A DNA stretch of 64,000 nucleotides, taken from Dissulfuribacter thermophilus. Its GTDB lineage: Bacteria > Desulfobacterota > Dissulfuribacteria > Dissulfuribacterales > Dissulfuribacteraceae. How positions within the stretch are numbered: position 1 is the stretch's first letter; every line of letters starts with the position of its first letter. The stretch spans positions 1 through 64,000 of the forward strand of contig NZ_MAGO01000006.1 of assembly GCF_001687335.1 (NCBI RefSeq), written 5' to 3'. The notes under the pieces were generated by a model. That model worked only from the letters and a program-made list of their open reading frames with translations. It did no database searches and was not told the origin of the DNA. The position numbers and the translations under genes were made by a program. Of the stretch, positions 1 through 8,556 are shown one piece after another.

Positions 1-545
1 CCCCGGACAGTTTTTTTGTTGAGTTCTTTTCGTTTTTGGTAGATTTCTGCCACAGTAAAGCCATTTTCTCCCTCTGCCTTGTCCACATGGAATCCCTTGG
101 GGATTTCAAGTGATTCTGTCTTCTTGGTCAAAGATGATGGCATGGCGGCGTGTGGATTGGTAGAGGCTTTAGAATGGTTATTGGTGTGGGCGCCAACTAT
201 CCCTGTGGCAAAAATGATCCTTTCAAAGGTACGGTTGAGTGTCCTGCTTGTAAAGTTTCTTAGTTCCATATCTGGAAGAACTTTTACTATAGAATCTTTT
301 TCAACCTTTGATTCAGGGATTGCAACCCAAATTTTTTCGTTTCCAGTATTGAGATTAAGGTATGTATATCCTGGGACATTTAAGACTTCTAATACCTTTC
401 CCTCGATTACCTTTGAGTGAAGTTTGGCCGGTGGAACAGCGTTGTTGTTAGAGGCCACCTTTTTGGGTTCATGAGAGTTGTTCCCCTTACAACCTGAATA
501 TGAGAATAATAATATTAAGCTCAATAAAATAGTAAAATATCGCAT
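1..545 (-). CDS. NrfJ-like OB-fold lipoprotein (3' end outside window)
   Basis: The frame opens with ATG at 545 on the minus strand and stays open to the window edge, so the C-terminus is missing. An SD-like AGAGG lies just upstream. The N-terminus is a lipoprotein signal: a hydrophobic stretch ending in FSYSGC, with Cys as the lipidation site. It is followed by a segment of the kind EVLNVPGYTYLN..GNEKIWVAIP and RTLNRTFERIIFATGIV, typical of the OB-fold, NrfJ-like periplasmic proteins of Desulfobacterota and Geobacter. The visible end (GFTVAEIYQKRKELNKKTV) looks like the start of a second OB unit. The family assignment is from recalled motifs. The exact role (possibly redox or c-type cytochrome related) is unknown. 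Confidence 0.7.
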   Translation of the reverse strand, partial: MRYFTILLSLILLFSYSGCKGNNSHEPKKVASNNNAVPPAKLHSKVIEGKVLEVLNVPGYTYLNLNTGNEKIWVAIPESKVEKDSIVKVLPDMELRNFTSRTLNRTFERIIFATGIVGAHTNNHSKASTNPHAAMPSSLTKKTESLEIPKGFHVDKAEGENGFTVAEIYQKRKELNKKTVR

Positions 546-894
546 TTTGTTACCTCTCTTTTTTAGTGTTTTTAACAGATAAGGCTGGGTCTTATCAAGA
601 GGGAAAACGTAATGGTTGGGAACTATGTGAGGAACTTGACAAATTTCTTGAGCTAATTAGTCTTCTTTACGTGTCGTCGTTCTTCCATATATGTTGGCGC
701 CCACAGAGGGGAAGGTCTCATATGATCGGTCGCTCGACGAACAGGGAGTACGTCCATCGATCTTTCCACCTCGTAATAGGGGCGAGTTTTGACCGCTTAC
801 ATATTTGGGAGTACGGAAAGTATGCATTGAAGTACTCTTTGAAGGCTTATCCTATTGGCTTTTTCAAGACTCCACGGTCTCGGAGGCATTGGTC
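546..894. other. Intergenic region between divergent genes
   Basis: About 350 bases separate the lipoprotein gene (minus) from the ABC ATPase gene (plus), so both promoters should lie here. An open frame covers much of it, but the encoded peptide has no recognisable domain and the frame runs into the ABC gene in another phase, so I treat it as non-coding. A short inverted repeat GATAAG / CTTATC with a 7-base loop lies at 578-596. I see no convincing -35/-10 pair. Confidence 0.4.
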
Positions 895-1632
895 ATGATC
901 CAACTTGAAAATATCTCTATGAATTATGGCAGCTTTCAGGCAGTAAAAAATTGCAGTTTTAATGTTGAAAAGGGGCGTATTGTAGGACTTCTTGGTCCAA
1001 ATGGCGCTGGCAAGACAACTTTGATGAAGATCCTTGCCACGCAGATCGTGCCCACAAGTGGCAGGGCAATGGTTGCAGGTTTTGATTGTGAAAAAAATCC
1101 CAAAGAGGTGAGGGCAAATATCGGATATCTCCCTGAAAGGGCTCCACTCTACGATGACATGGAGGTCAGAGAATATCTTGATTTCGTGGCGAGGGGCAGA
1201 GGCCTCAAGAATAGTCTTCTAAAAGATCGTCTTGAATGGGTGAAGGATCGTTGTGCCCTAAAAAAGAAGTGGTGTACGCCCATTGGAGAACTATCCAAGG
1301 GATATCGCCAGAGGGTAGGGCTGGCCCAAGCCCTGATTCACGATCCTCCAGTTCTAATTCTTGATGAACCTACTAGCGGACTTGACCCATTACAGATCAT
1401 AGAAATCAGAGACCTCATTAAAGATCTAGCAAAGGAGAAGGCTATACTCTATAGCTCTCACATCATTCAAGAGATCGTAGCCCTGAGTGATAGAGTAGTG
1501 ATAATTAGTGAGGGCAGTATTAAGGCAGATGGTCCAATACAAGAGTTGGCCCCTGATTTTCCAATTCAAGAATTATCGAGGGCGCAGGCAGACCTCGAAA
1601 AGGTATTTACCACCCTTATTCACCATAGCTAG
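895..1632 (+). CDS. ABC transporter ATP-binding protein (GldA-like)
   Basis: A 245-residue ATPase of an ABC-2 type exporter; it would hydrolyse ATP on the cytoplasmic side of the permease encoded next. Visible motifs: Walker A GPNGAGKTT, signature LSKGYRQRVGLAQAL, Walker B PVLILDEPTSGLDP and the H-loop SSHII. I chose ATG 895 because GGAGG lies 8-9 bases upstream and the protein then begins MIQLENISMNYG, the normal start of the family; the frame can be extended to 805 but the extra residues match nothing. It heads a three-gene set (ATPase, permease fused to a GldG-like domain, DUF4340 protein) found in many Gram-negatives. The substrate is unknown. Confidence 0.9.
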   Translation: MIQLENISMNYGSFQAVKNCSFNVEKGRIVGLLGPNGAGKTTLMKILATQIVPTSGRAMVAGFDCEKNPKEVRANIGYLPERAPLYDDMEVREYLDFVARGRGLKNSLLKDRLEWVKDRCALKKKWCTPIGELSKGYRQRVGLAQALIHDPPVLILDEPTSGLDPLQIIEIRDLIKDLAKEKAILYSSHIIQEIVALSDRVVIISEGSIKADGPIQELAPDFPIQELSRAQADLEKVFTTLIHHS

Positions 1633-1757
1633 ATCCTGCATGAAAATGCGAAAAATTTTGTCACTTTTAGTGATCGCAGGATTTTAGACCATAATCCTTA
1701 GGGCCATAAGAGTGTGGACCTTTGCAGTATACAGGACCAAGCTGGAAGGAGGTATTT

Positions 1758-4187
1758 ATGAGCCAGTGGTTGAACGTAGCCAAAAGGGAACTGAGGAGCT
1801 ACTTTAATTCTCCTATCGCATACTGCTTTATAGTAGTCTTTTTATTGGTCACCTGTGGCCTATTCATGACCACCTTTTTCCTGTCAGGTGTCGCCACTAT
1901 GAGGCCTTTTTTTTCCTCCCTGCCCTTGATTTTGATTGTATTCGTTCCAGCTATAACAATGAGACTTTGGGCAGAGGAAAGAAAGAACGGTACGCTTTCC
2001 CTACTTTTCAGTCTACCCACAAATAGCATTTCGCTGGTCTTGGGAAAGTTTTTAGCCTCATTTGCCTTTGGAATTCTAGCCCTTTTGAGTACCCTCGTTA
2101 TTCCAATTATGTTGATTGTCCTAGGCGATCCAGACCCAGGACCAATTTTTGGAGGCTATCTTGGGAGCATTCTTTTGCTCGCATTTCTCCTATCTCTTGG
2201 GATGGCCGTATCTGCCTTTTTCAAAGACCAGATAGTTGCCTTCATCATATCCCTTGTAGTGGGATTTAGTTGTTTTCTTGCGGGTCTTGAATTCATCAGC
2301 GCATTTATTGATGGTTGGATTCCCGGGCTGGGAACTTTTCTAAGGGAGACAATTGGTATCTCTAGCCATTTTAATTCATTTTCCAAGGGAATAATTGATA
2401 TAGGCGACTGTCTTTATTTCATTGTCTTTTCCGTCATATTTCTCCTTATCAACGTATTCACCCTAGAGGGTTATCTTAGGATGCGTACCACCAAGGGGTT
2501 TGCCTTTGGCTGCATCCTCCTTATTGGTATTGGGATCTTTTTAAACGGCATTTTTAGGGATATGCACCTTGGCAGAATGGACTTGACAGAGGACAAAATT
2601 TTTACAGTCTCCCCTGCAACCAAAAGGGTCTTTGAAAGACTAAAAGTGCCAATTCGCGTTACCTACTATGTATCGCCAAAAGATAAACTTCCAACTCCCA
2701 TGAAAGATATGCCAAGGGATGTTGGAGACATCCTTGAGGAATTAAAAAGGCTTTCCCCAAAGTTTTCATACAAGATTGTGAATCCAGAAGACATACCTGA
2801 TGAAATCGAGGACATACACAAAAAGGGGATTCTACCCTTTAGTGCCCAGACCATTGAGCATGACGCCCTCAATATAAAACGGATATATTCGGCAATATCA
2901 GTCGCTTATCTCGATAAGAAAGAAGAGATAATACCACAAGTTGTTCCGGATTCTCTAGGAAGCCTTGAATATGACCTCGTTAGCAGGATCTATAGGCTTA
3001 CCTTGACCTCAAAACCAAAGATCGTCCTCATAACTCCAAATTCTTCTATGGATCCAAAGCTCGCCGAAATGCTGAGGCAGGCAGGACGCCCACCGCAGGA
3101 AATGGATAGATTTCAGCGCATCGTGGAAATACTTGAGTCTCAGGGCTACGAAGTTGTTAAGCAAAAGATTACAAAGGATACTCCTATCCCAGACGATGCT
3201 AGGCTAGTTATGATTATCGCCCCTGAGAAAATGAGTGATAGAGCGCGTTTTGAGATCTACAGATTTCTGAGGTCTGGTAAGCCTGTATTTATCGCTGGTC
3301 AGAGCTATACCTATTCCTATAGTGAAGGACCAAATGGGCCAGAGCTCCATGCACAAAAGTCCCTTCAAGAGACCAATGATTTGATCAGTCCATTTGGTCT
3401 CAAAATAGGTGAAAAGATGTTTTTTGACACCAGACATGTCACTCTCCATGTGACTAGTCAACGTCAAATAGGCATGTTTACGGCGTTAGTTCAGACTCCA
3501 GTAAACTATCCAGTCCAGATACAGGTCTTGCCAGATCAGATGAATAAAGATCTTTCCATTACAAATTCGATTGCTGGCCTCTTGTATCTCTGGGGGAGCC
3601 CTGTTTCAGTAGATGACGATCTTCTAAAAAAATATGGTGTTACGAAAACCGTCCTTTTTGAATCGAGTCCAGGTGCATGGGAAAGGGATTTTCATTTTGG
3701 ACCATTGACTCAAAGGGATCTGAGTCCACCAAATACAAGGCAGTTGAAGTCATATCCCTTGGCAGTGCTCCTTGAAGGGAAATTCCCTGACCCATTTGAA
3801 GGCAAGAAGGTACCCAAATGGGCATCTGACAAGACCGATAATGAAACTGAGACTGAAAAAGACCCTAATCGCAACCAGCAAGTTACCTCTAAACCATCGA
3901 GGCTTCTGGTAGTTGGATGTTCTGAGATGTTTTCAGATACAGCCATCATGGCCATGGGGAATCCTGTATTTTTGTTGAATAGTGTTGATGCCCTAAGTCT
4001 TGGTGAAGAGCTGATTCACATTAGGAATAAGACCCAAGTGCAGCGTTTCATAAGGCCAGTGAGCACAAAAGAAAAGCTCATGTGGCGTTTATTCACTGTA
4101 TTTTTCATGCCAGTACTTTGGATTTTATACGGTATATTCAGGGCCATAAGTAGAAAGAAAAATAGATTGCTTTGTGAAGGGAGGTAG
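1758..4187 (+). CDS. ABC-2 permease fused to GldG-like auxiliary domain
   Basis: An 809-residue inner-membrane protein. Residues about 15-250 form an ABC-2 permease with six hydrophobic segments and the motif RLWAEERKNGTL seen in such permeases. A further membrane segment near 260-280 precedes a large extracytoplasmic domain of the GldG/ABC_transp_aux type (about 285-760), and a last membrane span lies near the C-terminus. In gliding bacteria GldF and GldG are separate; here they are fused, as in many Desulfobacterota. ATG 1758 has a strong SD (GGAGGT, 5 bases away), so it is preferred over the upstream in-frame start at 1722. The stop is 3 bases from the next gene, which indicates an operon. 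Confidence 0.88.
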   Translation: MSQWLNVAKRELRSYFNSPIAYCFIVVFLLVTCGLFMTTFFLSGVATMRPFFSSLPLILIVFVPAITMRLWAEERKNGTLSLLFSLPTNSISLVLGKFLASFAFGILALLSTLVIPIMLIVLGDPDPGPIFGGYLGSILLLAFLLSLGMAVSAFFKDQIVAFIISLVVGFSCFLAGLEFISAFIDGWIPGLGTFLRETIGISSHFNSFSKGIIDIGDCLYFIVFSVIFLLINVFTLEGYLRMRTTKGFAFGCILLIGIGIFLNGIFRDMHLGRMDLTEDKIFTVSPATKRVFERLKVPIRVTYYVSPKDKLPTPMKDMPRDVGDILEELKRLSPKFSYKIVNPEDIPDEIEDIHKKGILPFSAQTIEHDALNIKRIYSAISVAYLDKKEEIIPQVVPDSLGSLEYDLVSRIYRLTLTSKPKIVLITPNSSMDPKLAEMLRQAGRPPQEMDRFQRIVEILESQGYEVVKQKITKDTPIPDDARLVMIIAPEKMSDRARFEIYRFLRSGKPVFIAGQSYTYSYSEGPNGPELHAQKSLQETNDLISPFGLKIGEKMFFDTRHVTLHVTSQRQIGMFTALVQTPVNYPVQIQVLPDQMNKDLSITNSIAGLLYLWGSPVSVDDDLLKKYGVTKTVLFESSPGAWERDFHFGPLTQRDLSPPNTRQLKSYPLAVLLEGKFPDPFEGKKVPKWASDKTDNETETEKDPNRNQQVTSKPSRLLVVGCSEMFSDTAIMAMGNPVFLLNSVDALSLGEELIHIRNKTQVQRFIRPVSTKEKLMWRLFTVFFMPVLWILYGIFRAISRKKNRLLCEGR

Positions 4188-4190
4188 TAA

Positions 4191-5219
4191 ATGAAGCAGA
4201 GCCATGTTGTCATCCTCAGTGTGGTGTTCATATTGGTTATTGGACTTTATTTCATTCAAAAAAGGCCCCATCATGTGGAACCAAATGAATTGTTCGAGGA
4301 AGTCATCCCTGAATTTGATATTGATTCCATAGATAGTATTAAGGTTTGGACCCCAAAAGACAAATCAGGACATCCCTTCCATATTGTAAAAAAAGATCAT
4401 TCCTATTGGATAGAAGTTTATGAAGATGGCACCTCTTTTCTAGCCCCCTGTCAGGAAAGCAGGGTCAAAAGACTCCTTGAATCACTCAGAGGTCTCAGGG
4501 GGGAGGAAAGGGCAAAGGGTGAAGATCACTTTGATACCTTTTTGATTGGAGACAAAAATGCCCTTCATTTGGAGCTAAAGAGTGGAGATCGAGTCATTTG
4601 CCACATATTGGTAGGTAAGAGAGGTGAGGCATGGGGTACATCCTTTGTTAGAAAAGTGGATGATGATAGTGTCCTAATAGTCAGGAAAAACATGCTGAGT
4701 CTTGTGGAGATCTGGCAGGAAAGGGCTGCACAAAATCCAAGTCCAACATCATGGATTGATCTGGGTGTGATAAAAGACGATTCAAGTGAGGTTGAAGGGG
4801 TTTCTTACTCTACTTCTGATGAAGTGTGGAGTCTGACGTCTAGTGGCAATGAAACGAGTGAGAAGGGAAAATGGCTTCTGGTACAAGATGGGGCTCAAAT
4901 ATCCATTGATGAGGATAAGGCAAAGGAATTCTTAAGGTCTATCTTTCCACTCTATGCTAAGAGCGTAAGAGATCCTTCCAAGATTAAAGACTTTGGACTC
5001 AGCAGCGGAGAAAACTTTGGCAGATTCACCATACATTATAGGACAAAGGGCCTAAAAATTATACACATCGGTAAGATTGATAAAGAAAAGAAGGTTGGAT
5101 GGATACGAGACAATAGAGGGGTAATTTTTGAGGTATCCAGTGATCTCATCCATAAGATTCAAACAGGACCAGTCTTAGAAAAAAAGGAGGAGGCATCCCA
5201 TAGCCAAGAGCAAAACTAG
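4191..5219 (+). CDS. DUF4340 domain protein
   Basis: A 342-residue protein with one N-terminal membrane anchor (HVVILSVVFILVIGLYFI) followed by a soluble domain. DUF4340 proteins are regularly encoded directly after GldG-like ABC proteins, and the position here fits: the SD (GGGAGGT) overlaps the stop region of the permease gene. The function of the family is not established; it probably acts in the periplasm with the fused permease. The last 45 bases overlap the 3' end of the convergent permease gene on the other strand, so the two transcripts would be antisense to each other there. Confidence 0.75.
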   Translation: MKQSHVVILSVVFILVIGLYFIQKRPHHVEPNELFEEVIPEFDIDSIDSIKVWTPKDKSGHPFHIVKKDHSYWIEVYEDGTSFLAPCQESRVKRLLESLRGLRGEERAKGEDHFDTFLIGDKNALHLELKSGDRVICHILVGKRGEAWGTSFVRKVDDDSVLIVRKNMLSLVEIWQERAAQNPSPTSWIDLGVIKDDSSEVEGVSYSTSDEVWSLTSSGNETSEKGKWLLVQDGAQISIDEDKAKEFLRSIFPLYAKSVRDPSKIKDFGLSSGENFGRFTIHYRTKGLKIIHIGKIDKEKKVGWIRDNRGVIFEVSSDLIHKIQTGPVLEKKEEASHSQEQN

Positions 5220-5903
5220 GACTATTTTTAGATAGATTGCATAAGGTATTGCCCTGTATGCCTTCATGCCTAAAAAAACACCGGAAAGTATAAAGGGGGC
5301 GTTTAGGAGAAAAAGAAAATAGGTGGTTTTATTCGATATACCAGTAAATAGATGACCCGTTGAAATGAATATTCCCGTGAAGAGAAAGAAGGCAGAAAGC
5401 GTCCCCTTTATTTCGTCTTTTTTCCAACCACTCAAGGTCACGTAGATAATGGTCGGGGGGCCTCCTGCACTGAAACTTGCCCCAATTATGCCTGTGAGAA
5501 AGCCTGCAACTATTCCCCAAATACGTGACAGACGCTTGTTTAGAGTCCTTTTTTTGGATAAGGAATAAATGGAATACGAAATGATGATTGCACCTAGTAT
5601 GCGTTTTATGAGTATCTCATCCGCATACCTCAAGAAGCTTACTCCTAAAAAGATCCCAGGTATGGATCCTATGATCAGTGGCAATATGTTTTCAGACTTT
5701 ACGTCTGATCTATGCCTAATAGTCAGTATGGTCGTAATAAGTAATCCGTTTAAAATTGATAGGCTCACTGCGAGTTTTGCAGGAAGTATTTGAATAAAAA
5801 AGGGCATGGCCACCAGGGCAGAGCCGAAACCAGTAAGTCCCTGCGTTAATCCTGCAAAGAATGATATGGGAAGCGTAACCAGATAATTTAGTTCTTCTAT
5901 CAT
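5175..5903 (-). CDS. TauE/SafE-family sulfite/organosulfur permease
   Basis: A 242-residue integral membrane protein with about eight hydrophobic helices. The two repeat signatures of the family are present: GLTQGLTGFGSALVAMPF near the N-terminus and the second-half equivalent GFLTGIIGASFSAGGPPTI. TauE/SafE proteins export or import sulfite, sulfoacetate, thiosulfate or related anions. The gene lies just downstream of the selenocysteine rhodanese on the same strand (about 107 bases apart), so a shared role in sulfur handling is plausible but inferred. No strong SD is visible at the start. The C-terminal coding end overlaps the DUF4340 gene by 45 bases. Confidence 0.85.
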   Translation of the reverse strand: MIEELNYLVTLPISFFAGLTQGLTGFGSALVAMPFFIQILPAKLAVSLSILNGLLITTILTIRHRSDVKSENILPLIIGSIPGIFLGVSFLRYADEILIKRILGAIIISYSIYSLSKKRTLNKRLSRIWGIVAGFLTGIIGASFSAGGPPTIIYVTLSGWKKDEIKGTLSAFFLFTGIFISTGHLFTGISNKTTYFLFLLNAPFILSGVFLGMKAYRAIPYAIYLKIVLVLLLAMGCLLLFF

Positions 5904-6009
5904 TCGAGCTATTCCCTAATGAGACAATTCTAGAGAACAGAAAATTTTCCCATCATTTTTTAATATGGCAAATATTATCCTAAATAGTGTGGCCATCTTC
6001 AATGGGCTT

Positions 6010-6366
6010 TTATCCATTGGTCTCTGGGCCAAAGGCCTTTTCTCCCATCCATGCCTTTATGCCGCCTGATAAGCTGTAGACTTTTTTAAATCCAAGAGAG
6101 GAAAATATCTGGGCACCTGCCCTACTTCTTGCCCCTGAGTTTCAGTAGACTATCGTGGTCTTAGACGGATCCAATGCCTTTGCCTTTTGAGATAGTTCTG
6201 AAAGGGGCATGAGATATGCTCTGGGAATATGGCCTTTTTCATACTCTTTGGGCTGACGAACATCAACAATTTGGATCTCATTGGGATCTGCCTTTGAAAT
6301 GAGTTCCATGGCCTCTTGGCTGGAGATAGTCTTTACTGAGGAAAAGAGCTTCTTTAAAAAAAACAT
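6010..6366 (-). CDS. Selenocysteine-containing rhodanese-like sulfurtransferase
   Basis: A single-domain rhodanese of 118 residues in which the catalytic Cys codon is TGA (6144-6142). Upstream lie the rhodanese features IQIVDVRQPKEYEKGHIPRA and TTIVY. Downstream in the same frame the sequence continues U-NSGARSRAGAQIFSSLGF and ..VYSLSGGIKAWMG to TAA at 6012-6010. The active-site loop CxxGxR is therefore UxxGxR. A terminal stop at residue 74 would remove the catalytic loop and the conserved GG..AW helix, while the continuation matches the family closely. A SECIS-like hairpin follows (6111-6122). The enzyme would transfer sulfane sulfur or persulfide in the cytoplasm. Sec rhodaneses are known from Deltaproteobacteria. 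Confidence 0.88.
6111..6122 (-). promoter_or_regulatory. SECIS-like hairpin of the Sec-rhodanese
   Basis: On the minus strand the hairpin GGGC-AGGT-GCCC lies with its loop at bases 27-30 counted from the T of TGA. A short perfect stem with GG in a small apical loop about 20-27 bases after TGA matches the general bacterial SECIS layout (compare E. coli fdhF). It lies inside the coding sequence, as bacterial SECIS elements do. Confidence 0.7.
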
Positions 6367-6672
6367 TCAGATTACCCCCTTTATATTGCAAGGCTGAGCG
6401 GTTTTAACACGCAATATTGTGAAGATAAATCAGGAATTTCAAATTACAATCCACGCCAAAATTCCTTAAGTACTGATTTTGTAGAATCAATTAATATCAT
6501 TATGGAATGAAAGTGGAAAAAATTTTATTTATTATGGGATACTTTTTAAAAGATTACTCCTTGGCTGCACTAGTTCGCAACAAGCACTTGTTATAGTGAG
6601 CCTGGCTTACACCCTGTATCATTTGCCTTATAGGATATAGGAATTCATAATTTGTGATTAAAGGAGTTAGCT
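6367..6672. other. Divergent intergenic region, no clear element
   Basis: About 300 AT-rich bases between the Sec-rhodanese start (minus) and the methyltransferase start (plus). It should hold both promoters. I found no strong hairpin, repeat or convincing consensus promoter. Only the GGAG at 6663-6666, the SD of the next gene, is clear. Confidence 0.4.
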
Positions 6673-7347
6673 TTGGAAAAGTTTTCTGATACCTATTTAA
6701 GAGATTTCCAATTGAATATCCTTCAGCCACGGGAAGGATACAGATTTTCTGTGGACTCCATTTTGCTAACAAACTTTGTGCGCGCACCCAAAGAGGGCAG
6801 ACTATTGGATATAGGTACAGGTTGTGGTGTTATTGCCCTTTGTCTTGCAAGGCTTTATCCTAATCTCAAGATCGTTGGTATAGAGATCCAAAGACAGTTA
6901 TATGAAATTGCCAGGGAAAATGTAAAACGCAATGATCTTTCCCACCAGGTGGAAATAATCCATGGGGATATAACCAAGGCCAGGGAGATATTTGAGGCAG
7001 GGAGCTTTCAAGTGATTGTTACAAATCCCCCTTATAGGGATCCCCTAACAGGAAGGCTATGCCCAATAGCCCAAGAGGCCCTGTCTCGCCATGAGATATT
7101 GTTGGACCTTAATTCACTGGTCAAGGCCATCAGATACCTATTGTGTCCTGGTGGCCATATCTTCATGATATATCCAGCTGATAGAGCGGGCATCTTACTT
7201 CATGAACTAGTAGAAGCCAGACTTGAGCCCAAGCGAATTAGAAATGTACACCCAGGTCCCAATGATGAGGCCCGTATGTTTCTGGTTGATGCAATTAAGG
7301 ATGCAAGGAAGGGTGGGCTCAGGGTGCTGCCTCCACTATTTATTTAG
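6673..7347 (+). CDS. tRNA1(Val) A37 N6-methyltransferase-like protein
   Basis: A 224-residue SAM-dependent methyltransferase. Motif I LLDIGTGCGVIALCLA, an acidic residue ending the next strand (IVGIEIQ) and the catalytic NPPY motif (VTNPPYRDP) place it with N6-adenine methyltransferases of the TrmN6/YfiC type. The N-terminal DTYLRDFQLNILQPREGYRFSVD is also typical of that group. The start is TTG at 6673, supported by AAGGAG 6-7 bases upstream; there is no better ATG. The next gene is miaA, also a tRNA-modification enzyme acting near position 37, which supports the assignment. The exact target is not proven. Confidence 0.78.
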   Translation: MEKFSDTYLRDFQLNILQPREGYRFSVDSILLTNFVRAPKEGRLLDIGTGCGVIALCLARLYPNLKIVGIEIQRQLYEIARENVKRNDLSHQVEIIHGDITKAREIFEAGSFQVIVTNPPYRDPLTGRLCPIAQEALSRHEILLDLNSLVKAIRYLLCPGGHIFMIYPADRAGILLHELVEARLEPKRIRNVHPGPNDEARMFLVDAIKDARKGGLRVLPPLFI

Positions 7348-7397
7348 CACACTATTCAGGCTGACTCGCCAATTTTAGGATTTAGGTATTTAAACAT

Positions 7398-8330
7398 ATG
7401 AATAAAAAATTGGTCAAATTTCCATGGATTGCCATTCTTGGGCCGACGGCCGTAGGAAAAACGGACTTTAGTCTCAACCTGGCCGATGAAATTAGAGGAG
7501 AAATTATAAATTTTGATTCAGTTCAAATCTATAAGTACCTGGACATAGGATCAGCCAAGCCTACGATTGAAGAGCGAAAAAGGGTACCCCATCATTTGAT
7601 AGACATATTATATCCCGATGATCCCTTTGACGCAGCAGACTTTATCGAAGCCGCTCTCAAGATATCAAAAAAACTTGAGACCCATGGAAAGGTCCCAATA
7701 TTTGTTGGTGGAACTGGATTTTATTTGAGGGCCCTTGTTGAGGGCCTAACCCCCCTTCCTAAAGGAAATCCTCCTCTGAGAAACTGGCTGCGAAGTTTGG
7801 AGAGCAGGTTTGGTAGAGGCTTTCTTTTTAGATGTCTAAGTCAGTTTGATCCAGATACCGCTAAAAGGCTAGCCAAAAACGATTATTTTAGAATTATACG
7901 TGCCCTTGAGGTGTTTATTCTCACGGGACAACCCTTTTCAAAAATCTGCCGGGAAAATAGACCGTTTCCTAGAAGGTTCGATTGTCTTGTTAAAATAGGT
8001 CTTATTCGCCCAAGAGATGAGCTCTACAACAGAATAGAACAACGGGTTGAACAGATGTTTGAAATGGGATTTTTAGAGGAAGTAAAAGCCATTCTTGAAA
8101 TGGGATATAGTCCTAATCTTAAGCCTCTGCAATCCCTTGGATATAGGCAGGTAATCGACTACATCTTGGGTAAGAAATCCTTGGAAAGGGCCATTTATGA
8201 GATCAAAAGGGATACGAGGCATTATGCCAAGAGACAACTGACATGGTTTAGAAGGGACTCACAAATAAAGTGGTTTCATCCAGATGCCTTTTTGGGTAGA
8301 GCTGATCTTTGGCGGTTTATCAATGGATGA
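7398..8330 (+). CDS. miaA: tRNA dimethylallyltransferase
   Basis: A 310-residue enzyme that transfers a dimethylallyl group to N6 of A37 in tRNAs reading UNN codons. Motifs: P-loop GPTAVGKTDFS, the substrate loop NFDSVQIYKYLDIGSAKPT, VGGTGFYLRALVEGL, and the C-terminal LGYRQVIDYILGK and TRHYAKRQLTWFRRD, all standard in MiaA. The length is normal. It follows the methyltransferase gene by 50 bases on the same strand, so co-transcription is likely. Confidence 0.96.
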   Translation: MNKKLVKFPWIAILGPTAVGKTDFSLNLADEIRGEIINFDSVQIYKYLDIGSAKPTIEERKRVPHHLIDILYPDDPFDAADFIEAALKISKKLETHGKVPIFVGGTGFYLRALVEGLTPLPKGNPPLRNWLRSLESRFGRGFLFRCLSQFDPDTAKRLAKNDYFRIIRALEVFILTGQPFSKICRENRPFPRRFDCLVKIGLIRPRDELYNRIEQRVEQMFEMGFLEEVKAILEMGYSPNLKPLQSLGYRQVIDYILGKKSLERAIYEIKRDTRHYAKRQLTWFRRDSQIKWFHPDAFLGRADLWRFING

Positions 8331-8506
8331 TACACCCAAAGGCCCAAAGCCCTCGTAGGGGCTGAGGGGGGTTGCATGGATGCTGTGTAGGTTGGCCAAG
8401 GGGAAATTGGCAGATAAGACAAAGCCATCAGATAGCCATACATATAGAAAATGGGACAAACTGGGAATGGTCCCATTTAGAACACTACATTTGGTATAGC
8501 AAAATG

Positions 8507-8531
8507 AGGGGCACACCTTAGGTGTGCCCCT
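8507..8531 (-). terminator. Probable terminator of the calcium-loop protein gene
   Basis: A perfect 11-bp inverted repeat AGGGGCACACC / GGTGTGCCCCT with a 3-base loop, 26 bases beyond the stop of the minus-strand gene ending at 8557. The following minus-strand bases are CATTTTG, a weak T-tract. It could also end the miaA transcript from the other side. Confidence 0.6.
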
Positions 8532-8556
8532 GTTTGAGGATGAGGGAGGGAGTAAT

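Noticed and set aside
566-898. Open frame of 110 codons before the ABC ATPase gene
   Set aside because: No domain, no good SD, and it overlaps the ABC gene's start in another phase; composition is unlike the neighbours.
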